From the NCBI RefSeq assembly GCF_024643205.1, contig NZ_JAMKQJ010000009.1, positions 1-64,000 on the forward strand: a stretch of 64,000 bases of DNA, in the 5' to 3' direction. Made by a program: the position numbers and the translations under genes. The first letter of the stretch is position 1. Each line of letters starts with the position of its first letter. The notes under the pieces are model-generated. The model was not told where the DNA came from and searched no databases. It worked only from the letters and a program-made list of their open reading frames with translations. This DNA is from Parapedobacter tibetensis (GTDB lineage Bacteria > Bacteroidota > Bacteroidia > Sphingobacteriales > Sphingobacteriaceae). Shown in pieces: positions 53,083 to 63,400 of the stretch.

Positions 53083-54099
53083 ATGAACAATATCTTCGTA
53101 ATCTATACTGGGGGAACCATCGGTATGGTCAAAGATGAAAAAAACGGCACGTTTATGCCTTTTGACTTTGACCTCATCGCCAAAAATATACCGGAGCTTG
53201 CCCGGCTTAATTATAACCTGAGTGTACATTCCTTCACCCCCATCATCGATTCATCAAATATGCAACCGTCCATCTGGACGGAAATGGCCAACATCATCAA
53301 GGAAAATTACGAAGATTATGATGGCTTTGTTATCCTGCATGGCTCGGATACCATGGCTTTTTCTGCCTCGGCATTGAGCTTTATGCTCGAAGGATTGCAA
53401 AAGCCGGTTATCCTATCTGGATCCCAATTGCCCATTGGCGAAATACGGACGGACGCCAGAGAAAACTTGATTACTGCACTGGAGCTAGCCTCGGCCAAGA
53501 AAAAAGGGAAATCCCTCATCCATGAGGTGTGCATCTTCTTTGACAATAAACTATTCCGGGGCAATCGCTCATTCAAATACAACTCAGCCAAATTCGAGGC
53601 CTTCCGCTCACCGAACTATCCTGTGCTCGTGGAAGCGGGCGTGCACCTGAAATACAACCGAGATGCCTTATTGGACAATAGTGACAAGGAATTTATCCTC
53701 CATACACAGCTTGACAATTCAGTTTCCGTCCTGAAGTTATATCCGGGCATCAGTAAACAGGTGGTACAAGCCGTGCTGGAATCCGATGCACGATCCGTTA
53801 TCATGGAAACATTCGGTTCCGGAAATACCACTACCGACCAGTGGTTTCTCGACTTACTCCGCGATGCCGTCCGCAACGGCAAAAACATCCTGAATATTTC
53901 CCAATGTAGGGTTGGTAGTGTAGAATTAGGCCGGTATGAAACAAGCAGATACCTCAAGGAAATGGGTGTGCTCAGCGGGTATGACATGACATTTGAAGCC
54001 GCTGTGACCAAACTGATGTACTTACAGGGGGAGTTTAAGAGGCAGAGCGATGTGGCTTATTGGGTAGAGAAGAACATTCGAGGGGAATTGACGCCTTAA
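53083..54099 (+). CDS. type I L-asparaginase
   Basis: 338 residues. The catalytic motif FVIYTGGTIGM with the first Thr is at the start, and the second, VILHGSDTMAFSASALSFML, with the Thr-Asp pair, at about residue 88. The middle motif KPVILSGSQLPIGEIRTDAR is present, and no signal peptide is found, so it is the cytoplasmic type I enzyme. It hydrolyses asparagine to aspartate and ammonia. Its stop lies 32 bases from the end of the convergent folC. Confidence 0.94.
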   Translation: MNNIFVIYTGGTIGMVKDEKNGTFMPFDFDLIAKNIPELARLNYNLSVHSFTPIIDSSNMQPSIWTEMANIIKENYEDYDGFVILHGSDTMAFSASALSFMLEGLQKPVILSGSQLPIGEIRTDARENLITALELASAKKKGKSLIHEVCIFFDNKLFRGNRSFKYNSAKFEAFRSPNYPVLVEAGVHLKYNRDALLDNSDKEFILHTQLDNSVSVLKLYPGISKQVVQAVLESDARSVIMETFGSGNTTTDQWFLDLLRDAVRNGKNILNISQCRVGSVELGRYETSRYLKEMGVLSGYDMTFEAAVTKLMYLQGEFKRQSDVAYWVEKNIRGELTP

Positions 54100-54130
54100 T
54101 GGCATAATGAACCACGGATGCTGTGCAGGC

Positions 54131-55456
54131 CTACAATGGCAATTCACCCTCCGCCGTAAAACCTGTAGCAGCCAATGCATCAGCCACCACAAACGTGCTC
54201 CCCCCAATGAAAACGAGATCCTCGGCACCCGCCTTTTGCTTTGCAGCTTCCATGGCTGTGGCCACGCTGCTAAAGGCCTCGCCATGTAGTCCATAACGCC
54301 TTGCCTCATCCCGTAATTCCACTGACGGAAGCGCCCTCGGCATCGCTACTTGGCAGAAATAATAACCAGCATCTTGCGGCAGTAAGGGAAGCATCTTATC
54401 CAAGTCCTTATCGCGCATCACACCAATGACCACCTGAAGCGAATGATGGGGGGTTGCCTTGATATTTGCCAACACCTCCCGCCAGCCATCAACGTTGTGG
54501 CCCGTATCACAAATAACCAAAGGGTGTGTCGATAGGGTTTGCCAGCGACCCATCAGCCCAGTAAGCTGCTGCACTTGTTTCAGCGCCCGCTGGATGTGTG
54601 TATCCTCAATGGAAAAGCCCAGTCTACGCAACTCATCAATAGTACAAAGCACACCGGGTACATTATTGGCTTGGTAGATGCCTTTCAAATCCAATATATA
54701 GGTGGTTTCTTGGGCAATTTGCTGATGGACGGCATTCAGATAAAGATAATCGGTATCCCTCCCTGTGACGCGCACATGCCATAACTGTGGGGCATAGACC
54801 AACCTGCTACTCTTTTCCATGGCCACCCGCTCAAAAACCCCGGCCACCTCCCTTTGCCACTCGCCTATCACTATCGGCACATGTGGCTTGATGATGCCCG
54901 CTTTTTCATGGGCAATCTCCGCAAGCGTATTACCCAACATAAAGGTATGATCATAACCGATGTTGGTAATAACGGATACCAAAGGGGTGATTACATTGGT
55001 AGAATCAAGCCGCCCACCAAGCCCCGTTTCCACAATGACAATATCAACCTGCTCCCTAGCAAAATGATCAAAGGCCATCGCCACCGTTACTTCGAAGAAC
55101 GACGGCCCAACAGCCGCTATCAACGCCATGTGATTATTGACAAAATCGACAACGGCCTGTTTCGGAATCATGGCGCCATTCACCCGGATTCGTTCCCTGA
55201 AATCAAGCAAATGCGGTGAAGTATATAAGCCGGTTTTGTAACCCGCTTGCTGTAGGATAGCGGCCAACATATGAGAAGTCGATCCTTTGCCATTAGTCCC
55301 TGCGATATGGACGGATTTAAACTTTAGGTGAGGATTATCCAATGCTTCGCAAAGCCGTAATGTATTGGTTAGGTCCTTTTTGAATGCCGATGCCCCGTCG
55401 CGTGTGAACATGGGCAACCGTGCGTACAAATACTCGATTACCTCATCGTATCCCAT
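54131..55456 (-). CDS. folC: bifunctional folylpolyglutamate/dihydrofolate synthase
   Basis: 441 residues. The P-loop HIAGTNGKGSTSHMLAAILQ and the omega loop KTGLYTSPHLLDFRERIRVN are intact, and the DIVIVETGLGGRLDSTN motif follows. The C-terminal domain ends with FIGGSTFVVADALA. It adds glutamates to folates in the cytoplasm. It is the last gene of the ExbB-ExbD-TonB operon, with 25 bases between TonB and its start. Confidence 0.95.
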   Translation of the reverse strand: MGYDEVIEYLYARLPMFTRDGASAFKKDLTNTLRLCEALDNPHLKFKSVHIAGTNGKGSTSHMLAAILQQAGYKTGLYTSPHLLDFRERIRVNGAMIPKQAVVDFVNNHMALIAAVGPSFFEVTVAMAFDHFAREQVDIVIVETGLGGRLDSTNVITPLVSVITNIGYDHTFMLGNTLAEIAHEKAGIIKPHVPIVIGEWQREVAGVFERVAMEKSSRLVYAPQLWHVRVTGRDTDYLYLNAVHQQIAQETTYILDLKGIYQANNVPGVLCTIDELRRLGFSIEDTHIQRALKQVQQLTGLMGRWQTLSTHPLVICDTGHNVDGWREVLANIKATPHHSLQVVIGVMRDKDLDKMLPLLPQDAGYYFCQVAMPRALPSVELRDEARRYGLHGEAFSSVATAMEAAKQKAGAEDLVFIGGSTFVVADALAATGFTAEGELPL

Positions 55457-55481
55457 GGTGGATTAGGTGATGGATATGTTG

Positions 55482-56303
55482 TTATTTCAATCTGAACCTG
55501 ACTGGAACGATAGCCTTTTGGACAGCAGGCGCGCGCTCCAGTTCATTTAACCTTGCTCCGCGCAATGCCCGTTCGCATTTTTCCCATAGGCTCCTATCAG
55601 GCAATGTGGTGCCTTTAACTCCGGCACGGGCATACGTAATGGTACCATTGGGTGCAACGTGCACCTCCACCGCTACAACACCGGCCTGTTGGCCATTATC
55701 TTCAATACTTGGTGGTACCACCCAACGTCTGTTGGCTATGGACAATCCCGATGTCCCGTCACCAGAACCTCCTTCACCATAATTTGCTGCAAGCGGGTCT
55801 CCTTGTGCACTACCTTGGTTACCACCTTCTGCCCCCGTGCCATCACCCCTACCCGATGCATCGTTACGCTTGCCGGTATATAGGGCATTCGGATTGACAG
55901 CCGGTTTGCTATCCTTCTTTTCTGCTGTTGCTTCCTCGGCATTGGCCTTCTTCGGCTCATTGGCCACTACAGCCGGAGCATCCTCCATATCCTGGGTGGC
56001 TACGCTTTGCTCAGTTACCTGCTGTGATGGTGTCGGTTGGATTTCCTCCCGCGGATCAATCCTGTCCGGCCGAACATTGTTGGCATTCGGATCCATAGAC
56101 ACTTCATCCACTGTCATATAATCATCACCCATCCCCACATCAGCCGTACCATAATTGACAATAATGCCTCCCATCCCGATTTGAGGGAAGGAAGAACCAA
56201 TCATGATGAAAAAGCTAATGAGTAATAATCCACCCATGACGGCACCTGATATCCACATCGCCTTAGGATAATTATTCTCTTCTTGTAAATTATAGTAACT
56301 CAT
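55482..56303 (-). CDS. TonB-like energy transducer
   Basis: 273 residues. A short cytoplasmic start, one membrane segment (MWISGAVMGGLLLISFFIMI), a long linker rich in Pro, Glu, Ala and Gly, and a C-terminal domain with GVVAVEVHVAPNGTITYARA that resembles a TonB C-terminal fold. The C-terminus ends IVPVRFRLK. It links ExbB/ExbD to outer-membrane transporters such as the SusC here. Some relatives are annotated as TolA. Confidence 0.87.
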   Translation of the reverse strand: MSYYNLQEENNYPKAMWISGAVMGGLLLISFFIMIGSSFPQIGMGGIIVNYGTADVGMGDDYMTVDEVSMDPNANNVRPDRIDPREEIQPTPSQQVTEQSVATQDMEDAPAVVANEPKKANAEEATAEKKDSKPAVNPNALYTGKRNDASGRGDGTGAEGGNQGSAQGDPLAANYGEGGSGDGTSGLSIANRRWVVPPSIEDNGQQAGVVAVEVHVAPNGTITYARAGVKGTTLPDRSLWEKCERALRGARLNELERAPAVQKAIVPVRFRLK

Positions 56304-56409
56304 CCTGTTTAAATCCCTTTTTCTAAAATAAAAAGTGCCACAATTTTAATGCCTTTCTATGTATTCATTACTATGATGCCACTATGGCATAAATTCCATA
56401 AACCGAACA

Positions 56410-56817
56410 TCATTCTCGTATAGGTTCTGTGGCTAACACCAATCTGATCCTCAATTTATTGGCAATATCCATCACGGAGATCACATTCTGGATGGGCACG
56501 GTGCTATCTGCATATAGCATAATGGTCAATTCTTCCCCGGGTTGAATATGTGCTTGGATTGCATTCAGCAAATTCTCATAGGGCACTTCTTGTTTATCCA
56601 AGTAATATTTGAGATCCTGTGTGACGGATATCGTAACCGTCTTCTTTGCAACAGATTGTTCTCCGGCACTCGAACGTGGCAATAGTAACTTAACTACTTG
56701 GGGATTGGCCACGGCCGACGCCAATAGGAAAAACAACATCAGGAAAAACATGATGTCATTCAATGCAGCGGTATGTACTTCCGCGGCTGGTCTGTTGCGC
56801 CTATTCTTTATATTCAT
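56410..56817 (-). CDS. exbD: ExbD/TolR-type proton-channel subunit
   Basis: 135 residues with one N-terminal membrane segment (LNDIMFFLMLFFLLASAVAN) that carries the conserved Asp, and a periplasmic domain with YYLDKQEVPYENLLNAIQAH. It works with ExbB as the proton-driven motor. It lies 11 bases after the ExbB gene. Confidence 0.94.
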   Translation of the reverse strand: MNIKNRRNRPAAEVHTAALNDIMFFLMLFFLLASAVANPQVVKLLLPRSSAGEQSVAKKTVTISVTQDLKYYLDKQEVPYENLLNAIQAHIQPGEELTIMLYADSTVPIQNVISVMDIANKLRIRLVLATEPIRE

Positions 56818-56828
56818 ACTTCCCTCCC

Positions 56829-57527
56829 TTATACACCTGGCTCATCAAGCAGGTCAATAAATTCAACGGCGTCCGTTTCCATACGCAGGATTAATCGCTC
56901 AACCATCATGTTCAGGGCATGATAGCCAATATACGCCAAGATCCCGATCGTAAGGCCTGCTGCTGAAGCGATCATCTTCACGTATAACCCTCCGGATACA
57001 CTGGCAATATCGATCCCCCCAGCAGCTTCCACATCCCGGAATATAATAATCACCCCAAAAATGGTACCGACAAATCCAAGCATGGGCGCGATACCTGCAA
57101 TAATACCCAATATATTGATGTTCTTTTCTAATCGGGCCACCTCCAATTTACCCACATTCTCGATGGCTGCCTCAATATCTTTAATGGGCCTACCGATGCG
57201 TAAAAGTCCTTTTTGCAACATGCGGCTCAGCGGACTGTCATTGCTGCGGCAGACGGCAAGGGCCGACTCCAATTTTCCTGATAATATGCTTTGTTTGATT
57301 TGAACCATTAAACTGGAATCATATCGGGATGCCTTACGTATGGTCAGGTACCGTTCAATGAAAATCACCAAAGCGATAAACAGCAATAATGCTAAAGGTA
57401 GCATGATCCATCCTGCCTTGAATAACAATCCGATCAAACTGATTTTCTCTCCCGCCATTTCAATGGTCTGCTGCGTTGCTCCCGCAAGTGTATCAAGCGG
57501 ATAAACGGTATCTTGTAATAGTGACAT
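56829..57527 (-). CDS. exbB: ExbB/TolQ-type proton-channel subunit
   Basis: 232 residues with three membrane segments. The family motif KLEVARLEKNINILGIIAGI, APMLGFVGTIFGVIIIFRD is in the middle, followed by MIASAAGLTIGILAYIGYHA. It forms the pentameric channel for ExbD. It heads the ExbB-ExbD-TonB-FolC operon and follows the SPOR-domain gene. Confidence 0.95.
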   Translation of the reverse strand: MSLLQDTVYPLDTLAGATQQTIEMAGEKISLIGLLFKAGWIMLPLALLLFIALVIFIERYLTIRKASRYDSSLMVQIKQSILSGKLESALAVCRSNDSPLSRMLQKGLLRIGRPIKDIEAAIENVGKLEVARLEKNINILGIIAGIAPMLGFVGTIFGVIIIFRDVEAAGGIDIASVSGGLYVKMIASAAGLTIGILAYIGYHALNMMVERLILRMETDAVEFIDLLDEPGV

Positions 57528-57592
57528 AATGATTTTGTGTGATTTTCTTGTTATATGGTTTTAGCTATCTGCTTTTGATACTAAATTAGTTC

Positions 57593-58603
57593 TTAATCAT
57601 GTTCTATCTTGGCAATCCATGCCCCAGGTTCAAAATTCTTTTGTACCCTTACCAATTCCTGATATGCCTCTCGCTCCGTGGTAAATGAACCCCAACTTAT
57701 TTTCTTCCGGTTGCCCGGCATCCGGCTATTAATCGCATGTAGGTTGTAGCCTTTGGCTTTCATTTCGGCCACATATTTTTTCGCCTGCTGCATTGTGGCA
57801 AAGGAGCCGACAATGATTTCGTAAGTAACAGATGGCTTCACAGGCTTCGGTGCTGGCACGTCGGAAATGCGTTCCGCTGTAGCACTATCGGTGGCACCAA
57901 CTACGTGAGTAGAATCTATAGCGATTGAATCATCAACGGCCATTTTCGCCGCTGTAGTTTGTTTTGGTGGCTCATCACCAGCCGGTTTAGCATCCCGCTT
58001 TCTGGTTTGCCCAAAGAATTGGGTAATTCCCGCCTGATCAAACCAAGCCTGCTTGTAATACCAAGCCAGCCCAGTAGCCGACAGCAAGACCAACAATACG
58101 GCCGCTACTACCCACTTGGTTGTTTGCCGTTTGCCAGACCCCTCATTCGTTTTTTCGTCTTCAACTTTCTCGTATTCGGCAAGGCCCACCGTGGATTTTT
58201 CCGTTGAAGGGCGATGCTGTTCCTTTATGGATTTCCATCCGAAACCATGGGATTCAATCGGTTTGAATACGATGGATGCTCCATCGGCAACCAAATATCC
58301 CAACCCTTCCAACAGGGCCTTCCCATTACGGCTTATTGCATCAAACAGCTCCTGCACAGCATTGTCCAACATGCCTATCGCCGTTTCCTCATCGACTTGC
58401 CGCTGCGCTTGCAGGTAATCCGTTATGGGAAAGCCTCCAGTCTTTCCTTCGGCCAATTCAACTTGGCGCACTGGCGGAAGGAAGGCTGATTGCTCCTTGT
58501 CGAACGGTGCAGGAGCACGCGTGATCTTGAAAACACCGATACCGGGCACCCCGACTTCTGGATATTGCCTCAATAAATTCGCTATACACAAGCCCAAATT
58601 CAT
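57593..58603 (-). CDS. HU-like and SPOR-domain membrane protein
   Basis: 336 residues from the ATG at 58603 (a GTG lies three codons upstream). The N-terminal part resembles the bacterial HU-CCDC81 domain (LRQYPEVGVPGIGVFKITRA; ISRNGKALLEGLGYLVADGA), a membrane segment follows (WVVAAVLLVLLSATGLAWYY), and a SPOR domain ends it (YEIIVGSFATMQQAKKYVAE). SPOR domains bind denuded glycan strands at division sites. A promoter with TAACTTTG sits just upstream. Confidence 0.85.
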   Translation of the reverse strand: MNLGLCIANLLRQYPEVGVPGIGVFKITRAPAPFDKEQSAFLPPVRQVELAEGKTGGFPITDYLQAQRQVDEETAIGMLDNAVQELFDAISRNGKALLEGLGYLVADGASIVFKPIESHGFGWKSIKEQHRPSTEKSTVGLAEYEKVEDEKTNEGSGKRQTTKWVVAAVLLVLLSATGLAWYYKQAWFDQAGITQFFGQTRKRDAKPAGDEPPKQTTAAKMAVDDSIAIDSTHVVGATDSATAERISDVPAPKPVKPSVTYEIIVGSFATMQQAKKYVAEMKAKGYNLHAINSRMPGNRKKISWGSFTTEREAYQELVRVQKNFEPGAWIAKIEHD

Positions 58604-58676
58604 ACTATACACTATTTTTTCACGCCGGGGCCAGACTTGCTGACTTTCGGTCTTCCCAACTTCCGGTCTTCTTCCG

Positions 58677-58708
58677 CAAAGTTATAACCTTAACCGGTCA
58701 AAACGAAA
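58677..58708 (-). promoter_or_regulatory. candidate promoter of the SPOR/ExbB/ExbD/TonB/FolC operon
   Basis: On the minus strand TAACTTTG (58677-58684) fits the -7 consensus TAnnTTTG, and TTTCG at 58704-58708 is a near match to the -33 TTTG, with 19 bases between. It is 74 bases before the SPOR-gene start. The stop of the outer-membrane protein gene is 28 bases upstream. Confidence 0.55.
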
Positions 58709-58735
58709 CTTGCATGAGCATTGCTCCGCAAATTA

Positions 58736-60448
58736 TCAAAATGAGAAATTAACACCACCTATCACATTCAGGCCCAATCTTGGATAAAATAAGTAACGCT
58801 CATACGCTGTTCCCAACATATTATTTAACCGTATATAAACGCCAATCTGTTTGGTAGCCCGATACTCCGCTCCAGCACTGATGTCTACAAAAGTTGGGAT
58901 AGTGACTTTCCGGGAAGTCGGCATCGTGGGGGACATTGGATCCACCGGATAGTCATATACTCGGCCATATGTCTGTCCTTGGAACAGCAATTCGCCGTCT
59001 ACGTATACTTTGTCACTGATATTTATCCGGGTATTGGCCGCTATCCGCATCTTGGGTAAAAACCAAGCCTCTTCTTCATTCTGCAAGTCGAATTCGTTGA
59101 AATTGACCTTACCCCCGAGGCTCACCGTTTCCGAAACGCGTACATTAACCTCTCCCTCAAGCCCTACAATGGTGCTAGCGTCTTCGCCACTTTCATAAAT
59201 AACATCAAATGCGTATGGCGAATATGGGCTATTCATATAAAATGGCATGCTTTCAATACGCTTGTAAAACGCTTGCACCTTATACCCAAAGGTGGCCCCT
59301 GCATTGCCCTTAATCCCGCCGAACACATGCATGCGATCCAGCGAGTTGCGTATGGAAATATCTTCGGATAGCCACGGGTTTTCTTTTGATAGCTCGCGCA
59401 AAGAGGTTTTATTCACATCGCCATTGATACCCCCGAAAAGATGCGCAAATTGGGGAACGAGGGCGAAATCTATTTCCGCAGAAGGGAAAATATTCGTTCG
59501 CGAGGAGTCGCCAAATTCAGCGACGAAATTAGCGCCAAGGGTAATGTTATAATTGGTGCCCTGAAAACGGATATAGGGATTGAGCCGGGCAATGTTGTTA
59601 CCTAAGCGATAACTTGCGTCTTCAACGGTGGTAAAATCGCCCGAAATATTTGCTCCTATATTGAAGGCATTGATCCGTTTGTTGACATAACCACCCAACG
59701 CCACTGAATTTTCCTTAGCTTGGAAAGCATTGCTATAGGCATAGGCATCAGCCTTGAGGGAATAGCTGATCGCATCGGGGTCATTCTCCTCAAAATTGCT
59801 GGTAAGCTCGCCTGTAAAATAAATGTCATTAAACGCTTGCCTCGCAGGGTTTGGATTCATGTTCATTCCCAGCGTATCGTTGACCACGCCATAGAAATGC
59901 GTGGCATAGCGGTTGAACCCAAGTTCGCCATTCAATGTGATTTGGTCAAAAATCCGACGGCCAAATACCCCAATCTGCTGTTGGGAGAAAGTTTGCTCTT
60001 CCAGGCTACCTTTTTGGTTGAGGTGTTTCACATACCCTCCTATCCGTGTATCCACGAACTGGTCGGTACTAAAATAAGCCTCACCAAGTAGGGTTCCAAA
60101 ATTGCCCGCACCGATCTTCACATAGTTATTTGTGAGGTCTTCCATACGGGTAAATGGCATCTCTTGTATGGTTAATTGCTTTGTCCCTGTCGTGATGTCC
60201 AGTTTCTTATCCAAAACATTGTAGGTCAGTTTGGGTTGATACTCCCGTTTGTTGGTCATATCCGGGCTCCGCCGTATCTTCACGGCATCCGCCAATATAG
60301 GCCGATAATCGCGTACCACATCGATGGAATCAATAGTAGCAGGCCTTTCATCCCTTCTCTCCTCTTGCTGGGCATACCCGGCCAGGAGTATCCCCGAAAA
60401 AAACACGGTAAACAAATATCTGTTGAGCATTGATTTTCGCAATATCAT
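58736..60448 (-). CDS. outer-membrane beta-barrel protein (TonB-dependent-receptor-like)
   Basis: 570 residues. A signal peptide (MLNRYLFTVFFSGILLAGYA), followed by a short region with DYRPILADAVKIRRSPDM, then a beta-rich barrel of alternating strands to the C-terminus (YERYLFYPRLGLNVIGGVNF, SF), the typical ending Phe. No plug domain is visible. ATG 60430 is a possible alternative start. It lies 15 bases after the TPR gene and probably acts with it at the outer membrane. Confidence 0.85.
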   Translation of the reverse strand: MILRKSMLNRYLFTVFFSGILLAGYAQQEERRDERPATIDSIDVVRDYRPILADAVKIRRSPDMTNKREYQPKLTYNVLDKKLDITTGTKQLTIQEMPFTRMEDLTNNYVKIGAGNFGTLLGEAYFSTDQFVDTRIGGYVKHLNQKGSLEEQTFSQQQIGVFGRRIFDQITLNGELGFNRYATHFYGVVNDTLGMNMNPNPARQAFNDIYFTGELTSNFEENDPDAISYSLKADAYAYSNAFQAKENSVALGGYVNKRINAFNIGANISGDFTTVEDASYRLGNNIARLNPYIRFQGTNYNITLGANFVAEFGDSSRTNIFPSAEIDFALVPQFAHLFGGINGDVNKTSLRELSKENPWLSEDISIRNSLDRMHVFGGIKGNAGATFGYKVQAFYKRIESMPFYMNSPYSPYAFDVIYESGEDASTIVGLEGEVNVRVSETVSLGGKVNFNEFDLQNEEEAWFLPKMRIAANTRINISDKVYVDGELLFQGQTYGRVYDYPVDPMSPTMPTSRKVTIPTFVDISAGAEYRATKQIGVYIRLNNMLGTAYERYLFYPRLGLNVIGGVNFSF

Positions 60449-60463
60449 AGCTAAAAATTCCTT

Positions 60464-63400
60464 TTACTTATTGTTCAATTTTTGTAAACGTTCTTTTGCC
60501 GAAGGAATTACGTCGTCTTCTCCCTCGTAGTTTTCAATCACGCTTTCCAAGGTGCTCTTGGCCTGGAAATCATCATTTTGGGCTGCATATACATCGGCAA
60601 GCAAAATGAAACTCTTGGCTACCCAATAGTCATGGGAACCCATATTATTGATTACATCGAAGGCTGTTTCCGTGGCTTTGTCATATTCTTTGGCTTCGTA
60701 TTGTAATTGGCCCATACGGTACCGGGCCTCCGCTCCGACCACGGTTTGGCTTTTCAGTGTGGCCAGATTCAGTTCCTTCATCGCCGGTTTCACATCCCCT
60801 TGCCTCAACATCGCTCGTGCCGAGTATAGGTGTGCCTTGGCTATATCTTCTTCAGATGAACGGTCATAATCCTTAATCAACTTGGCATACTTAATTACTT
60901 GTTCCATATCCCCAATTTCGAAATAACAAACCATCAGGTTATTTACCGCATACCCATAATTCGCTTTATATTCAGAAGTGAGTTCCAGTTTCTTGAGGTG
61001 CACAATAGCCTCGTTGTATTGCTCTAATCCAAGGTATAACTCAGCCGCTGTCAATAACGTATTCTCTGTGTACTGACTGGTCCAGTCGTTAAGGATAATG
61101 TTGAGATCATGAAGTGCCTCCTTTGGATGCCCCGTTCGATATAGGCTGACTCCACGGATATAACGTGCGTGCTTCTCCTGTATGGGTTTGGGGAACTTAT
61201 CAAAATAGGCATTAATGGCCTGCACCGCAGCTTCAAATTCGCCCCGTGCGAAGAGGGTGTGGGCAGCTTGGAATGAGAGGTTGTCCTGTTCAGCAGTGGT
61301 GAGGTCGCCGATATTGGTGCTTGTAGCATAATTAATGTAACCGGATGCATCCCCTTTATCCAAGTAGATATTTTCTATGGAACGAAGGGCTTGCCTTGCC
61401 TCATCGGTAGTAGAATGCTCTTCTACCACCTTCCTAAAGGTAGCCATAGCAGCTTCGGTATCGTCTTTATTGTACTGAACAAGGCCAATGGTCATCAAAG
61501 CCCGTGGCGCATAACTGCTACGTGGGTATTTTTCTATCAATTGTTGCAGTCCCTCGATGGCTGTATCGTAATCGTCTAAGGTAAAATAGGTATAGGGGAT
61601 TTCAAAAGCCACATCATCTGCATAATTTGAATTGGGAAACTGTTCGATGACGGAACGTAATGTGGCGATTTTCGCCTCATTGTTACCCTGTAGCCCTTGG
61701 ATAACCCCTCGTTGGAACAAGGCATAATCCTGGCTTTGTGCCTTACCGTTAATCAACTTATCATAATGCTGCATGGCTCGGCCGTAATTCCGCATGGAAA
61801 AATAGGAATCACCAAGGCGGGCGATGGCATCGTTACGTACATTGGTTTCAATGGCATTGCCACCGGTAGATAGGAAACGTTCAAAATAATTGGCTGACGT
61901 ATTGAAGCTGTTGTTACGGAATGCTGCATAGGCCAACGCATAGTTGGCATAACTGTATACATCCGTGTTCCTTGCTGCCGGCAACCGGAGGAAACGGGAA
62001 AAGTTTTCTACGGCCTCGCCATATTTTCGCACTTCATACATCGCTTCCGCTTTCCAATAGGTAGCCAATGCCACTATCTCAGGGTCGATAGGAAATTTTT
62101 CGGATCGCATAAACATAGAAATACCGTTTTCGAATGCCCGCTCATTGTAAAAATCCAATCCGCGGTAATAGGTGACTTTTTGATATGCGGCATTTGCTGC
62201 TTGACTTCGGTTGTTCATGGATTCCAGCACATCGACGGCGGCACGGTAATTACTAGTACCAAGCAAAGCCTCCGCTAACAACGTTTTGGCTTCTTCCAAA
62301 CGTTTTGAATTAGGATAGGTATCCAGATATTCTTGGGCAGCATCCAAGGCCACTTGATGGAATTCGAGTTCGTAAGACAGCTTGGCATAATTGAACAGTC
62401 CTTCTTCTTTCAACGCTGGGTCAAAATCCAACTTAGAGGCCCGGAAAAAGGCGTTTCGAGCACTTTGCTTGTTACCTGTCTTCAGGAAGGCATCGCCGAG
62501 GGAAACCATTGCGCTTTGGTAGTAAGCATCTGGCTCGTCCATTTTTTCAAGCTCTGCAATGGCCTTCTCATAATCGCCCATCTTGTATGCCGTATAGCCA
62601 ATTTGGTAGCTGTCTTGATTATTTTGCGTCTTACCTTGGTCGCCAGCCTGGAACTTGTCATAATATTCCTTTGCTTTTTCCAGATCGTTTTTTGCAAAAT
62701 ACGTGGCTCCTACAATACGGAACATATCTGTTTCGTTTTCCTGCTTGGTGGTCTCCAGAATTGGCAATGCGTATTCCAGTACATCATCGTATCGCTTGTC
62801 CAGAAAATACAGTGCCGACAGGTAGTATGGATAGCTGTTTTCGTAGGTCTTCGACCCTTTTAGCCGCTCGAACTCTTGCAATGCCGTTTTGTATTCCCCA
62901 TCCAGGTAACAGAGGTATGCATAATAGTAAATCGATGCCTCAGCATACATGCCGCGCTCATCCTTAAGCTGTTCAAAGAGCGGTTTAGCGGAAGCATGAT
63001 CTTCCGTCATGAAGAGGGAGTATGCCAGCTTATACCGAAACTCGGTGTTTTCACGGCCAGCCAGGTTGCGGCTGTCCAATTTATTAAACCACTCGATGGT
63101 TTTATCGTAGTTCTTTTGGGCAAAATACGAACGTCCAACCTGGAAATATGCCGCTTTGGCATTTGCGCTGGCTGGATAATCCCTGATATACTTGAGGAAA
63201 CGACTTTCCGCATCAGACTCACCCAATTCCAATGCACAGATGGCCTGGTAAAAACGCGCATTTTCCTTCAATAAGGTCAACTCCACATGTTCATCCTGCT
63301 GTAGGGTGGAATTTATCCGTATATCCTCTATTTTGTCGAAATGCTTAGCAGCTGATGCATATTTCCCTTTTTCATACAATTCCATTCCGGTTTTGTAGGC

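Noticed and set aside
62333..62863. A 176-codon plus-strand frame
   Set aside because: It lies antisense to the TPR gene and its hydrophobic, Cys-rich translation is typical of opposite-strand reading of helical repeats.
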